Positions 48,881 through 60,901 of a stretch of 64,000 bases of DNA are shown one piece after another. The notes below the pieces were generated by a model that made no database searches, was not told where the DNA came from, and saw only the letters and a program-made list of their open reading frames with translations. The stretch comes from Actinomucor elegans (taxonomy: Eukaryota > Mucoromycota > Mucoromycetes > Mucorales > Mucoraceae). The translations under genes and the position numbers were made by a program. Numbering within the stretch: the first letter of the stretch is position 1; the number at the start of each line of letters is the position of its first letter. The DNA lies in contig JAMSLZ010000013.1 in assembly GCA_026027325.1 (NCBI GenBank), forward strand, positions 764,501 through 828,500, in the 5' to 3' direction.

Positions 48881-50559
48881 TATTATTTACTTTCCTTTAT
48901 CTGTATACACACATTCATATCAATTATACCCCCACCAACAAAAAAAACCTCTTCCATCTTGTACATTCATATATACCTTATATACATATACATACATATA
49001 TATTATGTTTTCCATTTATTTATTGTATCTACTATCTATGCAAAAAAAACAAAAGAATAAAATACTTATCTTAATAGAATAAACGGTTACACACCTTGCT
49101 AAGCAAAATCTTCTATGAATGTCCTGGGCTTGCTAGTATACATGCAAGATTCAATTCTATCAAATCCAACTATGCAGTTATAAAATAGATCTCTATGCTG
49201 ATAAGCTGTTATGACATTTCAAACCAGTTTTTTTGCGTTTTACTAAAAAGACTTTTATCCTAAAGAGAGTGGCGTTTCCCTTTTGCCCTCGCACAAAGGT
49301 AACGTATCCATTCGCTCTGTCATTTAAGTGCACAGCCGGATCAGAGTTGACCGAATTGTTTTTGTTATGAGATCAAGAACACATGACGTTCAAAATAAAC
49401 ACTATTATCATTACTAGATCTGTCCTCCTGCTTATGATGAACAAAGAGCCTTTTTCTTGGTCCTTTATTGGCTCATTCAATTTAGAGCTGCATTCTAGGC
49501 CCTGGGTTTTTGTTGAAATAACCCTGATTTATATCGCCATAACAATACAACTAGTCCTAACTCACCAAGTCTATTTTAATAGTTCGAAAACTAGTGCTAT
49601 TCAATGACACAGTTGGCGACTTTTTAAAAAATGATAATTATATATTTTGTACTTGATCTTTATCAAGTTATTTAATAGGCGTAGCAACTCATACTGAGTA
49701 TGCGCTGCTAGGTAGGACTGGGATTGATTACAATCGCTTGGGGTTGATTAGTCTGAGGCAGTTACTACACTCTGAAACTTTATGTTGTACACTATTATCC
49801 TTAGAAATTATTCATGTTCTGCGAATAACACGTTTATTTCTTTGAAAATACAGTATAAACTAGAGATATCAATAGTAATCATAATACTAGTATTGGTAGT
49901 CTCAATGCACTTATTCGAATAGAATATAATCTAGTTTTAACATATTTTCGAGCACTACCAGTTGGAAAAAAAAAATGTATAATACAAAGGATTTCATCTA
50001 TACATACCCATAGCGACATACAAACATATATTGAGTAGCGATAACTGCGTCTATGTGCTTTCATAAGGCGATCGACGAAGGAATCTTACCTGCTTAGTAT
50101 AGTAGTTTTTAATAGGTTCGAAATCGTAATAATGTTGGTTACCTAGTGGGGCCCACTGCTTAGTCAGACATTGCATCAGTGTGATATCCTATGCACTATT
50201 CAGTCTCGTTTACTATGGTAATGCATCAACAAGTTCTATCAATGTCTATTTCAAGCGTGGATAAGCCAAGTTTATCCAGGTTATTTCAAGTGTGACTTAT
50301 TTCAGCACGTAATTAATTCATTCAATATCACGATACGCAATAAATACAAGTGATTCGTTACTTTTAGAGCGAATGTTCAATAACCAATATAAGAGCAACG
50401 TGGCAAAGTACTCTTTACTACAATAAATTGCATCCCATGATATGATCTAGTACTAGATAACCTGTAAATCATATGGAGGTGTAGCAGAATGCATGCGCTT
50501 GTCGAGAAGGAAATTGATTACGCCAACTAAGCAGCCTTATTCAAAGCTATACTATTGTG

Positions 50560-50956
50560 GAGCTTGATGAAATACATATAAGGATTCATCCTGAATTGCG
50601 AATAAAGAACCATAACTTTTACTATTAGGACAAATGGTTTCGTATTCTTTAATAAATTTCTTGCCTTTAATCCGGAATATAACAATCAGTTTCAATTGTT
50701 CAGAGGTGATATATTAGTAGTTTATTTATTGAATGAGTATTGAATGCTTTATCATATCCATTTAGGAACAAAGGTTCAACAAGTAATTCTTTTTTAACAT
50801 CGCATAAGCTTTAGTAGCCCATTTATCGACAGCATTGCCTCTGCATAAAATTTGTAATATATAAAAGGAGGATTTTTTTGCTTCAACTATTTTCTGTATT
50901 ATAGAAAACTCCCTGCCTACATCAGAAAGAAAATTGCTAATCAAAATTTTATACAA
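50560..50956 (-). pseudogene. decayed coding fragment, unrecognised
   Basis: On the minus strand a 64-codon frame (50762-50956) includes ILQILCRGNAVDKWATKAYA. After three stops a second stretch reads SEQLKLIVIFRIKGKKFIKE and SKSYGSLFAIQDESLYVF to about 50570. It is a broken gene of unknown family, overlapping the start of the + strand relic next to it. Confidence 0.35.
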
Positions 50957-51260
50957 AAGCTACAGGATCGTTTTGGTTCAAATCCCGGCTTAGTGATGAG
51001 TAGAATTAGCGTGTCCTCAATGTTTGATATTAAGAACTTGTTAGAGGCATCGGATTCAGTAAGCTGTTTAAGAGAAAAAAAACGGGTTTCAGGTGTATCT
51101 AATTGATGGATTCAAAGTAAGTGAATGCCATCCATCCATACCAATACAAGGGCCTTGGAATGTTCAAGCTAATCCTCCCTAAACGACAAATAGACCCTCA
51201 TGTTATCCTATATGGGTTATTAAGGGTATTTACATTACTTTATTGATTAATGCAAACATC
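50906..51260 (+). pseudogene. TnpB/Fanzor-like transposon remnant
   Basis: The + strand reads KLPAYIRKKIANQNFIQKL, then DRFGSNPGLVM, LREKK, a frame change, then FQVYLIDGFKVSECHPS and, after further shifts, VILYGLLRV. This order matches a family abundant in Mucorales whose intact members have SAYI-x-K near a catalytic segment, VLVMGNWS, VYLIDEF-(K/R)TS-x-x-CP-x-C and later LWNRD-LAA-LN. The last parts parallel the zinc ribbon and RuvC-III motif of TnpB/Fanzor nucleases. The second Cys pair and WNRD are lost here. Family assignment relies on recalled pattern. Confidence 0.5.
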
Positions 51261-51404
51261 GATATTCACTTTTATTTTTGGTAATAAATACACAAATCCA
51301 AAAATATAGATATTCATCGTATACTCATTTGTTGGAAAAGTTTACTGTCTGTAGAATCGTTAACTGACTGTTTACCTAAACATGATTGCAATTATTTATT
51401 CTCT

Positions 51405-51792
51405 TTGTTTGAGTCTTATGGTCTAAGTTTGAACATGATATTGAAGCACCTGCTGGAAGGAGTAACAGAAAAAAACCGAATGAATATCAGCAAGATCAAC
51501 GATGTATACATCGCCCAAGCAACTGATAAGGGTTCTTATCTAGTTACCGCTATACTACACAAATACATGGCCTCAATAAGACGGGAAGACTCAATAGGTT
51601 CTACTTATCAGTATACACTAATTCTTTTTATGTTTATCTCGCTTGCTTTCATTAGATCTAATGCAAGTTATACCAAAAGTTAACGTGTATACTGAAGATC
51701 ACAGTAGCGATTTAGTGTCATTTGTAGAGAATGAAGTCCTCTTCCGCGCAACAGTGGTTTTGCAAAAGAGTAAAAAAGAAATCAAGCTTTAA
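51405..51792 (+). pseudogene. decayed coding fragment, unrecognised
   Basis: A 92-codon frame (51405-51683) including NISKINDVYIAQATDKGSYL overlaps and is followed in another frame by VIPKVNVYTEDHSSDLVSF and ENEVLFRATVVLQKSKKEI to a stop at 51792. The two halves look like one protein with a frameshift. Family unknown. Confidence 0.35.
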
Positions 51793-52566
51793 AAAGCGGA
51801 AACAAAATACACCCAATATTATCTAGAATCTGCTGAAATCATCTAATTATTTCGAAGAAAAATGCATAGTAAATCTTAATTTTATTTGTATTTTTATTTT
51901 CGAAGCTTTAACTTCTTTGTTTGTTATGCTTCATGCGATTTTGTAATGTTTATTTTTTGTATTGATGTTAGTAATCGCCACACGTCTTGATGAATGGTGT
52001 GCTATGAGATAACTGGAGTTTAGATAAAAGTATTATTAAAAATTAAGATTAGCATATAGGCTAAGAGTACTAATTGCAAAAAAGCAAAAGTAGACAAAAT
52101 AAGAGTGAAGCATTAAAGGCAAGGTTTAGAGGATAATCAAAGAATTGTAGTTTTCCGTGTAGTTCGATTTTGTAATGTTTAGATTTAGTACTGCCTGCCT
52201 GATTTTATCTACTTTCCTCTGCCTAATTACATCGTATCGGCTAGTTTAAATATTTAGTCTAACAAGCCAGATTTCGTTCTAAAAATCATGAACCTTCATC
52301 TACAAGACGATGAGCGTACTTCAGTTCTTAGCAACTCTAACAGAACTTTTATAATACTATATTTCAAGTGGCACAGGCTCTAAAACGAACATATGATTCC
52401 AGAGCATAAAACTGCGTTATAGTCAATGTTGTCTGAAACTCACAAGCCTGGATATAAAATTACAATAGTTTCTTTTTTACGAAGCGCAAGATTTATTTCA
52501 TATATTCTCTCCGTATCTTAAAGATTTATATTTGTGTATGAAGTATCCAAAGACGATATTCTATTT

Positions 52567-52569
<3 letters not shown>

Positions 52570-52610
<41 letters not shown>
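52570..52610. repeat. T(41) homopolymer
   Basis: The longest homopolymer in the window, about 235 bp upstream of the PRP18 start codon. A long poly(dA:dT) tract would disfavour nucleosomes and may help to keep this promoter open. Confidence 0.8.
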
Positions 52611-52611
<1 letters not shown>

Positions 52612-52844
52612 TAAAACTAAACTTTTTTGTCAAGCAGTGTATGGCAGCAGCACCATTTTTAATCCTCGTTGTCCAATGAAACCTGCACTCTGTTTTTAAA
52701 ATGGAGCTTCAAAATGGCTCCTTAATCTAAACTCATTGGTTCATTAAACAGCCCGATCCCAGCGTCAGTCTGATTGGCTAGTTGTGCTATAACCATAACC
52801 ATCTTTTTCTTCTTCTTTCTATTTTTCCATAACCATTAATCAAC

Positions 52845-54261
52845 ATGAGTTTCCTTGATAGTATTATCCAAGAAGAAGTTTCAAAAAAGCGCAAAGTCTT
52901 AGAAGCTGTAAGCGGTAAAGAAGGAGCAGATAAGAAATTGAAATACGTTAGTCGAGCAGAAATAGAACGTATTCGTCAAGAAGAATATCAACGTAAAGAA
53001 CAAGAGAGATTAGAGAAAGAAAGACAGGTAAATATCATAATGAACCACCCACTTTATAAATTTCTAACCTGTAGTAACGATAGAAAAAAGAACGTTTAGA
53101 ACAAGAAGAGGTAAAAAAAAAAGATCAGATCTTGGATCTTGGTTTGATCTCGAGATTAATTATTTTTTTAGGCAAAACGTCGACAAATTGAAGGAAAGAA
53201 TGCAAAGATTGAAGGAAAAGAAAACGAAGATCAACCTGTAAGTGTAAAATCTATATCAATTGAAGAATACACGAGCTCAAAGTTTCGAATAGGAAGAAGT
53301 TATTGAAGCGTTTAATATTTCCAGAGAAGAGTGCATTCGTCGATTAAGAGCAATGGGCCAACCAATTCGATTATTCGGTGAAACAGACAAGCAATGTAAA
53401 GTTCGTCTTCGAGCATTAGAACTCATGAATGAAGAATCTGGGGTAAATGAGCTGTTTGGATAAGATAAGACAAATGATAAACTGACAGTTTACTATAGGA
53501 TCAAGGTCGTAATGACTTTATGAGAACTATGGAAGAAATGGAAACGAATATGCGTCTTGATGATTTAAAACAAAAGGGCGGTGTGAGTGATGACAAGAAG
53601 CGATTGAAAAAGGTTGGAATTGTAGTAGAGCCTATTCAATTGGAGTTGATTTCAAAGGACATAGACAAACTATACTTCCAGATATACGCGTATTTTACCG
53701 TAAGTTTCCTTTATTCGGCCATTTGTCAGTAACAAAAAAAAAGACTCAATGTATTCTTGGATAGCATACACTAGAAGAATGGGAGGAATATATGAATGCA
53801 CGTCCAGAAGAAGAAAAGAGATCGGGACCTGGTAAAAGAGCGGCAGTATTACAAAAACAAGCGGCAGAATATATCAAACCATTAATGCGTCAATTGAAAA
53901 AGAGAACTTTGGAACCAGATGTTTTGCAGCGTGTTGCTGAAATTGCGCAGAGAATGCAAGTCAGACTGTATCGAGATGCCCAGGACGCATATCTTCAGTT
54001 ATCAATTGGTAACGCACCTTGGCCTATTGGTGTTACTATGGTTGGGTAATGTTGAAATCATTTCTTGATTTACGCACATCAACTGATCCACTCTATACAA
54101 ATAGTATTCACGAACGTTCTGCCCGTGAAAAGATTTCTTCGTCACAAGTAGCTCACGTATTGAACGATGAATCCTCCAGAAAATGGATCCAGTCAGTCAA
54201 ACGTCTCATGACATTTGCTCAGACAAAATATCCTCCTTATACTCTTAGTCAAATTTCATAA
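52845..54261 (+). CDS. PRP18: pre-mRNA-splicing factor Prp18
   Basis: Seven exons (52845-53027, 53084-53110, 53172-53237, 53293-53442, 53499-53699, 53765-54045, 54105-54261) encode 354 residues; all junctions are in phase. The N-terminal 92 residues are charged and helical. A splicing-factor motif (SFM, also in Prp4) starts at residue 93 with [19 protein letters not shown] and includes GQPIRLFGE. The C-terminal Prp18 domain contains the conserved loop [19 protein letters not shown]. Prp18 works with Slu7 in the second step of splicing, aiding 3' splice-site docking, in the nucleus. The length is close to the human protein (342). Confidence 0.97.
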
Positions 54262-54816
54262 ATAAATTGATAATATTTCACGTTCTATTTAGCGTGCTTT
54301 TTATGACAGCATACTACATAAAACGGTTAAACGGTGTGTAAAAAAATGCCAAGCACAATGTGAACCTTTCCCTTAACCATCACTGTCAAAGGAGCAACTA
54401 TCTAATATATAACTAGTTCTCTTTTGATTTCTAAGCTATATGGTTACCAGGCCTAAACAAGTGTACCTCTATTTTTGGTTTTCTACGTAAGCTATACCCT
54501 TATTTGATATATTTCAAAGATAATGCTCGGACCTTCCATTACCCGTTTAATTCGTAAAACTAGCTGCGTAGGTTTTTTTTAAAGTATCTACAAGGTCAAA
54601 TCTAGTAGTACAGCACGATAAAAAAAAGAACAGATCAAGTAAAGCTATTTTGAAATGCTACTAGCATAAAAGCAAAACAACTCACTGATAGGCAAAAGTC
54701 TTGACGGCTCAAGCGACACAAAACTAGTAGAGTTTGTCAGCCCTGAAGTTTAAAAATCCCAGATAAAAACTGAAAAATATTTTTCTCTCTTTCTTTTTCA
54801 TATACCTTGCCAGAAA
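54262..54816. other. intergenic, nothing recognised
   Basis: 555 bp between PRP18 and the phosphodiesterase gene, with a T-rich leader (54776-54798) before the latter. No coding relic or repeat copy is seen. Confidence 0.5.
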
Positions 54817-55909
54817 ATGACCGACAATCTTGATAAAGAAATCAATTTTACTATGCGTAAGCCTTTTTTGACTCATATCTTCGATGTCAAGTTCATTAAG
54901 ACCTTGTATAGATATCCCAGATGTGATTGCCCATCGAGGTTTTTCTGCTGAGAACCCCGAAAACACAATGATTTCCTATATAAACGCCGTCAAAGCTGGC
55001 ACAACTGCCTTGGAAGGAGGTAAAAATGCTCTACATAACTGTGCATATCAGATGGCTAACTTTTGCTGCTTAGACATCCGTTTGAGTAAAGATAACGAGA
55101 TTGTCATGATGCATGATTTGACACTTGATAGAACCTCTACAGGTAAAGGAGCAGTCCATGATCAAAACTGGCATGGCTATATCGACACCATTACTACCAA
55201 AGCAGAGCCTGCGCAGCCCATTCCAAGATTCAATGATGTACTGGACTATCTTGTTGACCCAGAAACTAATCTAAAGCACGGACTGTATATGATTGTCGAT
55301 ATCAAGGTAACACTTACACAAGAATTTAAATATGATGACCTTTTCATTAATGCTTTCTCATAGTATGATAATCCTATTGAAATCTTGGATGTTCTTGCTG
55401 AATTATTAAGCAAATACACATCAAAGCATCCCCAACTCATTGATGTATTGGTTATTGGTATCTGGAATGTAGACTATCTAAAGAAAGCCAAACAGTTATT
55501 TCCCAATCACAAATTGTGCTTTATTGGTATATCTCTTCCCGCTGCTCGCACCCATTTCTTGGATAACGTGGACTGTTTGAGTTTACCTTTCGCCGCTCTC
55601 GCTGGTCAGGAGGGTCAAGACTTTATTAAGCAAGCTCATGCGCTTAATAAGCGTGTGTTTACCTGGACTATTAATGACCCACTGCAAATGAAAACATGTG
55701 TCCTTTGGAAGGTCGACGGTGTGGTTGGCGATAACGTACCTGTCATGCTGGAAAATGTGCAAGCGCTTCCCAAGTCGTTGGCTGATGATACCGATTATCA
55801 AAAGTATATCCAAACCGATACCTACTTGGATTCCAAGAGAAGACGTGTCTATTATTACATGCTCACAAAAATGATGAATCTTGCCAGTTGGAAAATCATT
55901 GGTGTATAA
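54817..55909 (+). CDS. glycerophosphodiester phosphodiesterase, Pgc1-like
   Basis: Four exons (54817-54856, 54912-55019, 55074-55306, 55364-55909) give 308 residues, a single GDPD TIM barrel. The catalytic and metal residues are His21-Arg22 (IAHRGFSAENPENT), Glu48 and Asp50 (LEGDIRL) and His63 (VMMHDLTLDRT). The C-terminal half (WNVDYLKKAK, VFTWTIND, DGVVGDNV) best resembles yeast Pgc1, a phosphatidylglycerol-specific phospholipase C-type enzyme of lipid droplets and mitochondria that limits phosphatidylglycerol. No signal peptide is present. The last 15 residues (YYYMLTKMMNLASWKIIGV) could associate with membrane, as in Pgc1. Glycerophosphocholine-type substrates remain possible. Confidence 0.92.
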
Positions 55910-57263
55910 TTTATGATAGATAGATTTTTATTATATATTATAACCTCAAACACGCTCTATATCTGTCTCAGTCTCTCTTTACACATAAGCTATACTTTTC
56001 TAGTTTGGTAAATGATCATCATGAGCAAGTATTTTTATGATAAGTGAAAAAAAAAGGAATGCTTACAATCACCGGAACATATATACACTCGCAAATATTA
56101 TCGTTCTAAAACTTTTGTCTAATGGTGTAATTCATTCTAATTAGGTCTATTAATCAGATGTTACATATCGAGATTCAGAGATCTCGGCTGTTGATTCAAG
56201 TCTTTGCTAAATACACTTTACAGCAATAGATCAATTTTTTTTTTTTTTTTTGTATACAAACAAATAGAACAAATATATAGAAGCATACTTTAGACAATCA
56301 GAAATATAGTTTCAATATGTAGTATGTCTTAAGACTACAATTTATACTATAAAACAAATGATATAAAGTAGATATCATTGCTACTACTACATAAGTTTCT
56401 CGATCTTCATTGGTGTTGCGGAAATTAAACCACTCTTGACGACAATCTCAGTTTTTTTTTTTTTTTGCTATTGACTTTAAACAATTTTTTGAATAATAAG
56501 AATGTATTGATAGATCAGAAGTATATCGAACGGCCGAAGAGTAATATTGCATCCCCCCCCCCGCATCAAAGGATACTTCACTGGTTAAAACCAAACATTT
56601 TTTTAAGGTACGAATATACTGTTCTAAAAAAATACAAACAAAACAGGTACGCATAGTATCTAAAGAGTTATATATGTCGTTTACAATCCATGGCTTTAAA
56701 CCGCCCAAAAAAAAAATTGGAGTAGTTTAAAAAATGATGTTAAAGGTATACCCTTTGGTATTTTCGTGATATGTTCCTGATCTCGGTCTATAGTTCTCTC
56801 TACTGATCATGTTTAACTCCACAACGGGCGGTATAGTCTACTCAAAATAAGTTGATACATTCATTAAAGTAGTTGTTTAAGTAAATTATCATGTAGATAT
56901 CATCAGGTTAAAGTCAATAGTATTAGCTTACATATACACTATAGGGACAAGATCTAATAATTGGATTGTGATCGTTTCCAGTTTATGTCGTATCTGATTA
57001 ATAGATCATATTCAAAATGAGCTATCGCATCAAGTATAACCTTTTTTGTTTTTTGTTTTAGCCTAATAAAATATTCTCTTGCATCTGTTAATTTACATAC
57101 AACTATAATCTTCATCGTCATATCTTTTTTCAAATTAGCTGTGGTATATATCCTAAGAATGTTTGATTGACAAGCATTTAAAGAATGGTAGACATATAGC
57201 GCTTAACCTTTAGTATGTAGGCCACCAATGACACTTTATTATAATACATTGTGAAATAGGATA
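55910..57263. other. intergenic with repeat copies
   Basis: No gene. Diverged copies of the dispersed repeat lie at about 56140-56200, 56755-56860 and 56975-57040. A T run (56235-56252), a second (56452-56466) and a C(9) run (56554-56562) are present. Confidence 0.5.
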
Positions 57264-58169
57264 TTAGAAATGTCGTCGGTTACGGCGCTTTTTTCTGCAA
57301 TAAAAGGTATCACCATTAAATGGGCGATAGGACCTTGAGTGTGGACTGGGAATAATGGACACTTTGACTTGATATTTTTCCAACAGTTCTTGTTTCAAGG
57401 CGCGCAGTTGATGCTCATTATAATGAAGGTATCGGTTTTGTCTGCATATAGTCTCTACAGAATGATCTTCATCAGTGACTAATACAGATGAGAAGTTCAA
57501 CCATGCACTAGAACTGCGCCCATCATAATCTGTTTCGGCCAATTCGATGATAGAATTGGTAGGGGGGCCCAAACTCCTCAAGCAATTCTCAACAGTACGC
57601 ATATCCCCAGTCAATATAAAGTTTTTGAAAACAGTTTGATAGGTCTTTGAACAACGCAGTTCATGCTTGTGCGCGATACTCATTGAAATGATATTATCGT
57701 TGATTTCTCTCGCAAAATTTGATTGCAAATTTTTTCTCCATGCTTCACGCCTTCGTTTTTGAAAAGTTGTTTCCTCCAGAGAAAAATCACGAACTGATTC
57801 GCCATTTTCGTTGGCCAATAGGTTGATAAACTTGCCTGGGTTTGAACAGTGAATAGCATGAAGAAGAGACCAAGCTCGAATAAACATGGCGTCGGTTTTA
57901 ATAGAGCAAATGAAATGTCGTAGTATGACCATTCTTATGTTTTCAGGTATAAACAAGATGTTGTGAAATACAAACAGTAATAAGGCGCCTGTGGTATTAT
58001 CCTGGCCGAATTTAAACCGAGTGTTCAAATATCGGATAACATGAGTTGACACAAGCACGTTCTGTATGCTTTTGCATGATTGTGAATACTGAATATAGGT
58101 CTTGAAAGGCAAGTAGTTGGCAACAGTTAGCGTAACTTCTACAGGAAGATGATCAAGTTGGTTAATCAT
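57264..58169 (-). CDS. F-box-like protein
   Basis: A single-exon 301-residue frame. The N-terminus (MINQLDHLPVEVTLTVANYL, then PFKTYIQYSQSCKSI) matches an F-box, the Skp1-binding motif of SCF ubiquitin-ligase adaptors. The remaining 250 residues are helical without recognisable LRR, WD40 or kelch repeats. The C-terminus is Arg/Lys-rich (YCRKKRRNRRHF), a possible nuclear signal. Its ATG is only 134 bp beyond the UFL1 stop on the same strand. The substrate is unknown; mucoralean genomes carry many such single-copy F-box genes. Confidence 0.75.
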   Translation of the reverse strand: MINQLDHLPVEVTLTVANYLPFKTYIQYSQSCKSIQNVLVSTHVIRYLNTRFKFGQDNTTGALLLFVFHNILFIPENIRMVILRHFICSIKTDAMFIRAWSLLHAIHCSNPGKFINLLANENGESVRDFSLEETTFQKRRREAWRKNLQSNFAREINDNIISMSIAHKHELRCSKTYQTVFKNFILTGDMRTVENCLRSLGPPTNSIIELAETDYDGRSSSAWLNFSSVLVTDEDHSVETICRQNRYLHYNEHQLRALKQELLEKYQVKVSIIPSPHSRSYRPFNGDTFYCRKKRRNRRHF

Positions 58170-58303
58170 TTTGATATAGGAGTATATATTTTTTTTAAAA
58201 AAAAAAAAGATTTATTCATTAAGTGATGAGAATATTTTTTTTAAAGTAAGGAATTCTATCAAAACTGGTTAAATTGATTTAGGACTGCAATATCAGAAAC
58301 CTC

Positions 58304-60901
58304 CTAAATACGCGTGTAACTCATCCCAAGTTTTTTCAAAACTTGATAATCTGGAAGGTGTTCTTGACGTGTATTGTTAATAATGGAAATATGGGCTCTG
58401 TCTAGTAGCTGTTGATCTTGCTCATTCATGGAAGGTTTAATCTCGTCCAAGATCATAGGAACAAACTTGCCAGACACGTACAAAGGAATTTGGAATGTGT
58501 GTTGGAATATTAACAATGAAACTAGGTGCAGCAGTTGAGGAACAGTACCAGCTGACACATCCAATTGTTGCAATTGATTATGTAGTTGATTATAAATGAT
58601 GTCATTGGCATTTTTCTTTGATTGTTCAGACTGAAGCACTAGACCTTTGAATAGTCCCTGCTTGTCTTGTACCAAAATATTGGTGATAAATTGCTGTAGA
58701 TTCTGTACATAATAAACGTCAACTTTAAGGATCTTCGCCTGCTTGTTCATTGTTTTACCTTCTTTTTCAGTAACTCTTCAGTTTCAACAATAGACGTCTT
58801 GTCGTATTTATGATCATTTTCTCTAATAAAATAGGCAATAACGCATTTCTGCTGTTTAGAATCGACAATTCGCTGATTCTCGATATCTTCCAACGTAATG
58901 CAAAGTGAAGTAGATTGGCTCACTTCTGCCTTATTGTAAGATTGATCCAAGATCGAAAATATGACCAGATGAAAAAGAAATTCCATACATTGGTTCTTTA
59001 AAATGAACTTTTCTAAGCTCTTGCGCGCTGAGGCATCTATAAAATCATAGTGAACATCTGATTCTATCAAATAATAAGAAAAATCTACCTTTGAATAATT
59101 GCATAGCTTGGTGGTTAAAGTAGATGGATTGTCTAAGATTAGTGAGTTTTTGTAGCTCACGCTGTTTATATTCTACAATCCAGGCATCACCAGAAATGAC
59201 TGCCTCTGTTTCGATATAAGGCGTTTGTAATAAATCTGCGAATTGATTCACCATCGTATTTCGGGCATAAGGCATAATCTTCATTGCTATATGATGAGGG
59301 CACCCCACGCTGTCAAAAGCTTTAATGATCTATATTATAAAGGTCAATGACAAGTCGGCAATAGATATATTATACTTTACATCATTATCATGGATGGTTG
59401 TTACCAAACCATAATTTCTGTTCTTAAGCTTTAGCGTGCGAGATAGATTTCTTAAGTAGTTATGAGACTCTGAGATTAGCCTTTGAATATAATCAGCTGT
59501 AGTAATATAACCGTTATCTAGAATAATGAATTTTTTGCTGTTGGTATCATTATTAGCTATTTCAGAAATAATGATATCCACAACTTTATTGACGTCTTCA
59601 AAGGTTAAGCCTGCCGGCAACATGTCCTACATCATAAAGAGCAAGTGTCAGACTAATTCTATAATCTCTAAATATACTGATACTTACATTCACATCACAA
59701 TAGTCTGATATTGACTCGATAGTCGCTTTACAAGAGTCTTTCACCGTGCTTTTAATGACGCAGGAATTCAATCGTAGAAAGGTATTCTTGTCATAGTTAT
59801 CATTGATTAGATCAATAGGATTTGTAAAAATGTAAAGATTTTCAATTGTATCAAAGCCTACACAAAAGAGTAAATACATTATAAAGTCATAGCCTGATAG
59901 AACACTTACTGATGCATTCGTTGGAATCAAATATGGATTTAATCAATGTCAATTGTCTTTCCTTGAAAGATTTGGGCTCGAATACTGCTCTACTTCTTTT
60001 TCCTCTTAGGATACCTAGCATGAAATTATCTTCTTTTACAATCTTCTCTAGTAATACTGGTAACGAATTAGAATGTGGTGCTGTTGATTGATAGTGTTTA
60101 CTTACGATAAAACATATCCTCTGGCATGTTTTGAGATTTATGAAGCTTAAACATAGGATAAGGTCTTGATATATAAAAAATATAAGCAAATGTCATACTA
60201 TACTATAGATCGCTGACTTACTCGTCTAAGGATTTTAGCGCGTCTATAAGTTTGGTTTTACAGTTTTCGACATAGGAGTTGGTTGCGATAATATCTGGCA
60301 TTTGCGGATACCGCACATAGCACTCATTGTCGGCAGAATCTACCAACTAAGAACGCATATTTAGTTGAAAAACTGGTTACAAATGCGCTTGGAATATTTA
60401 CTGATTTCAATAAGCTGTAGGGCAGTTTTATTTGCTGCGCTCGTGCTACAATTGACATATATCCAGCTTTTTGTATGTATGATTCGAGTTCTCTGGTGAT
60501 GTCTCGGATACAAGCCCTACAATAGTCTTCTATCAGTATCTATCTATTCTATACATTGCCTCTTTTCTTACTCTGTCAAGATCAAGTCATCGATTACTGT
60601 CCAATTATTATTGGCTGATAATTTTGTTACAGCCTTTTCTACATGGAATTGCTCAATACATAACTCTTCTGCCAACTTGGCTACAGTTATTTTTCCTAAA
60701 TATACCATCAGTAAAATATTCTTTGCTTTTTAGAGAGCTAATCTTACCATTTTTTTTGACGAGATTTGTAATAGATGATTCTAAATACTGAGCATGCAAG
60801 TAAAACTCACCGTCCAAGGTGCGTGTAATCTCGCTAATGAGTCCCTTTTGAGTCCCTTGTTGAATAAATTGTGTGAATAAATTAGCGGGTAATATTGTCA
60901 T
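58304..60901 (-). CDS. UFL1: UFL1 homologue, UFM1-protein E3 ligase 1
   Basis: Eleven exons (60748-60901, 60572-60695, 60402-60516, 60222-60346, 60106-60164, 59910-60056, 59688-59857, 59381-59626, 59089-59329, 58759-59036, 58304-58702) encode about 685 residues, with ten 49-61-nt introns all in phase. Matches to animal UFL1 run in order: TLDGEFYLHAQYLESSI near the N-terminus, winged-helix repeats, RGKRSRAVFEPKSF, LPAGLTFEDVNKVVD, and near the C-terminus LLHLVSLLIFQHTF and GKFVPMILDEIKP. UFL1 transfers the ubiquitin-like UFM1, with DDRGK1 and CDK5RAP3, onto ER-bound ribosomal protein uL24. About 20 N-terminal residues seen in animals are missing, and the Lys-rich central loop is reduced. Confidence 0.88.

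Larger units (their letters stand above)
48881..52844. other. 4-kb gene-poor tract
   Basis: No intact gene. The stretch 50560-51792 is packed with three decayed coding relics (separate entries). The right end carries a T(41) run (52570-52610) and the PRP18 promoter. The rest (48900-50500 and 51800-52560) shows nothing recognisable. Confidence 0.55.

Noticed and set aside
50960..51010. B-box-like GGTTCAAATCC suggesting a tRNA
   Set aside because: The T stem does not pair, there is no A box at the right distance, and the bases are better explained as coding sequence of the TnpB-like relic.
60081..60105. A 25-nt intron in UFL1 using the first CAG acceptor
   Set aside because: It is too short to splice; the next in-phase acceptor (TTACCAG) gives a normal 49-nt intron and a better match to UFL1.
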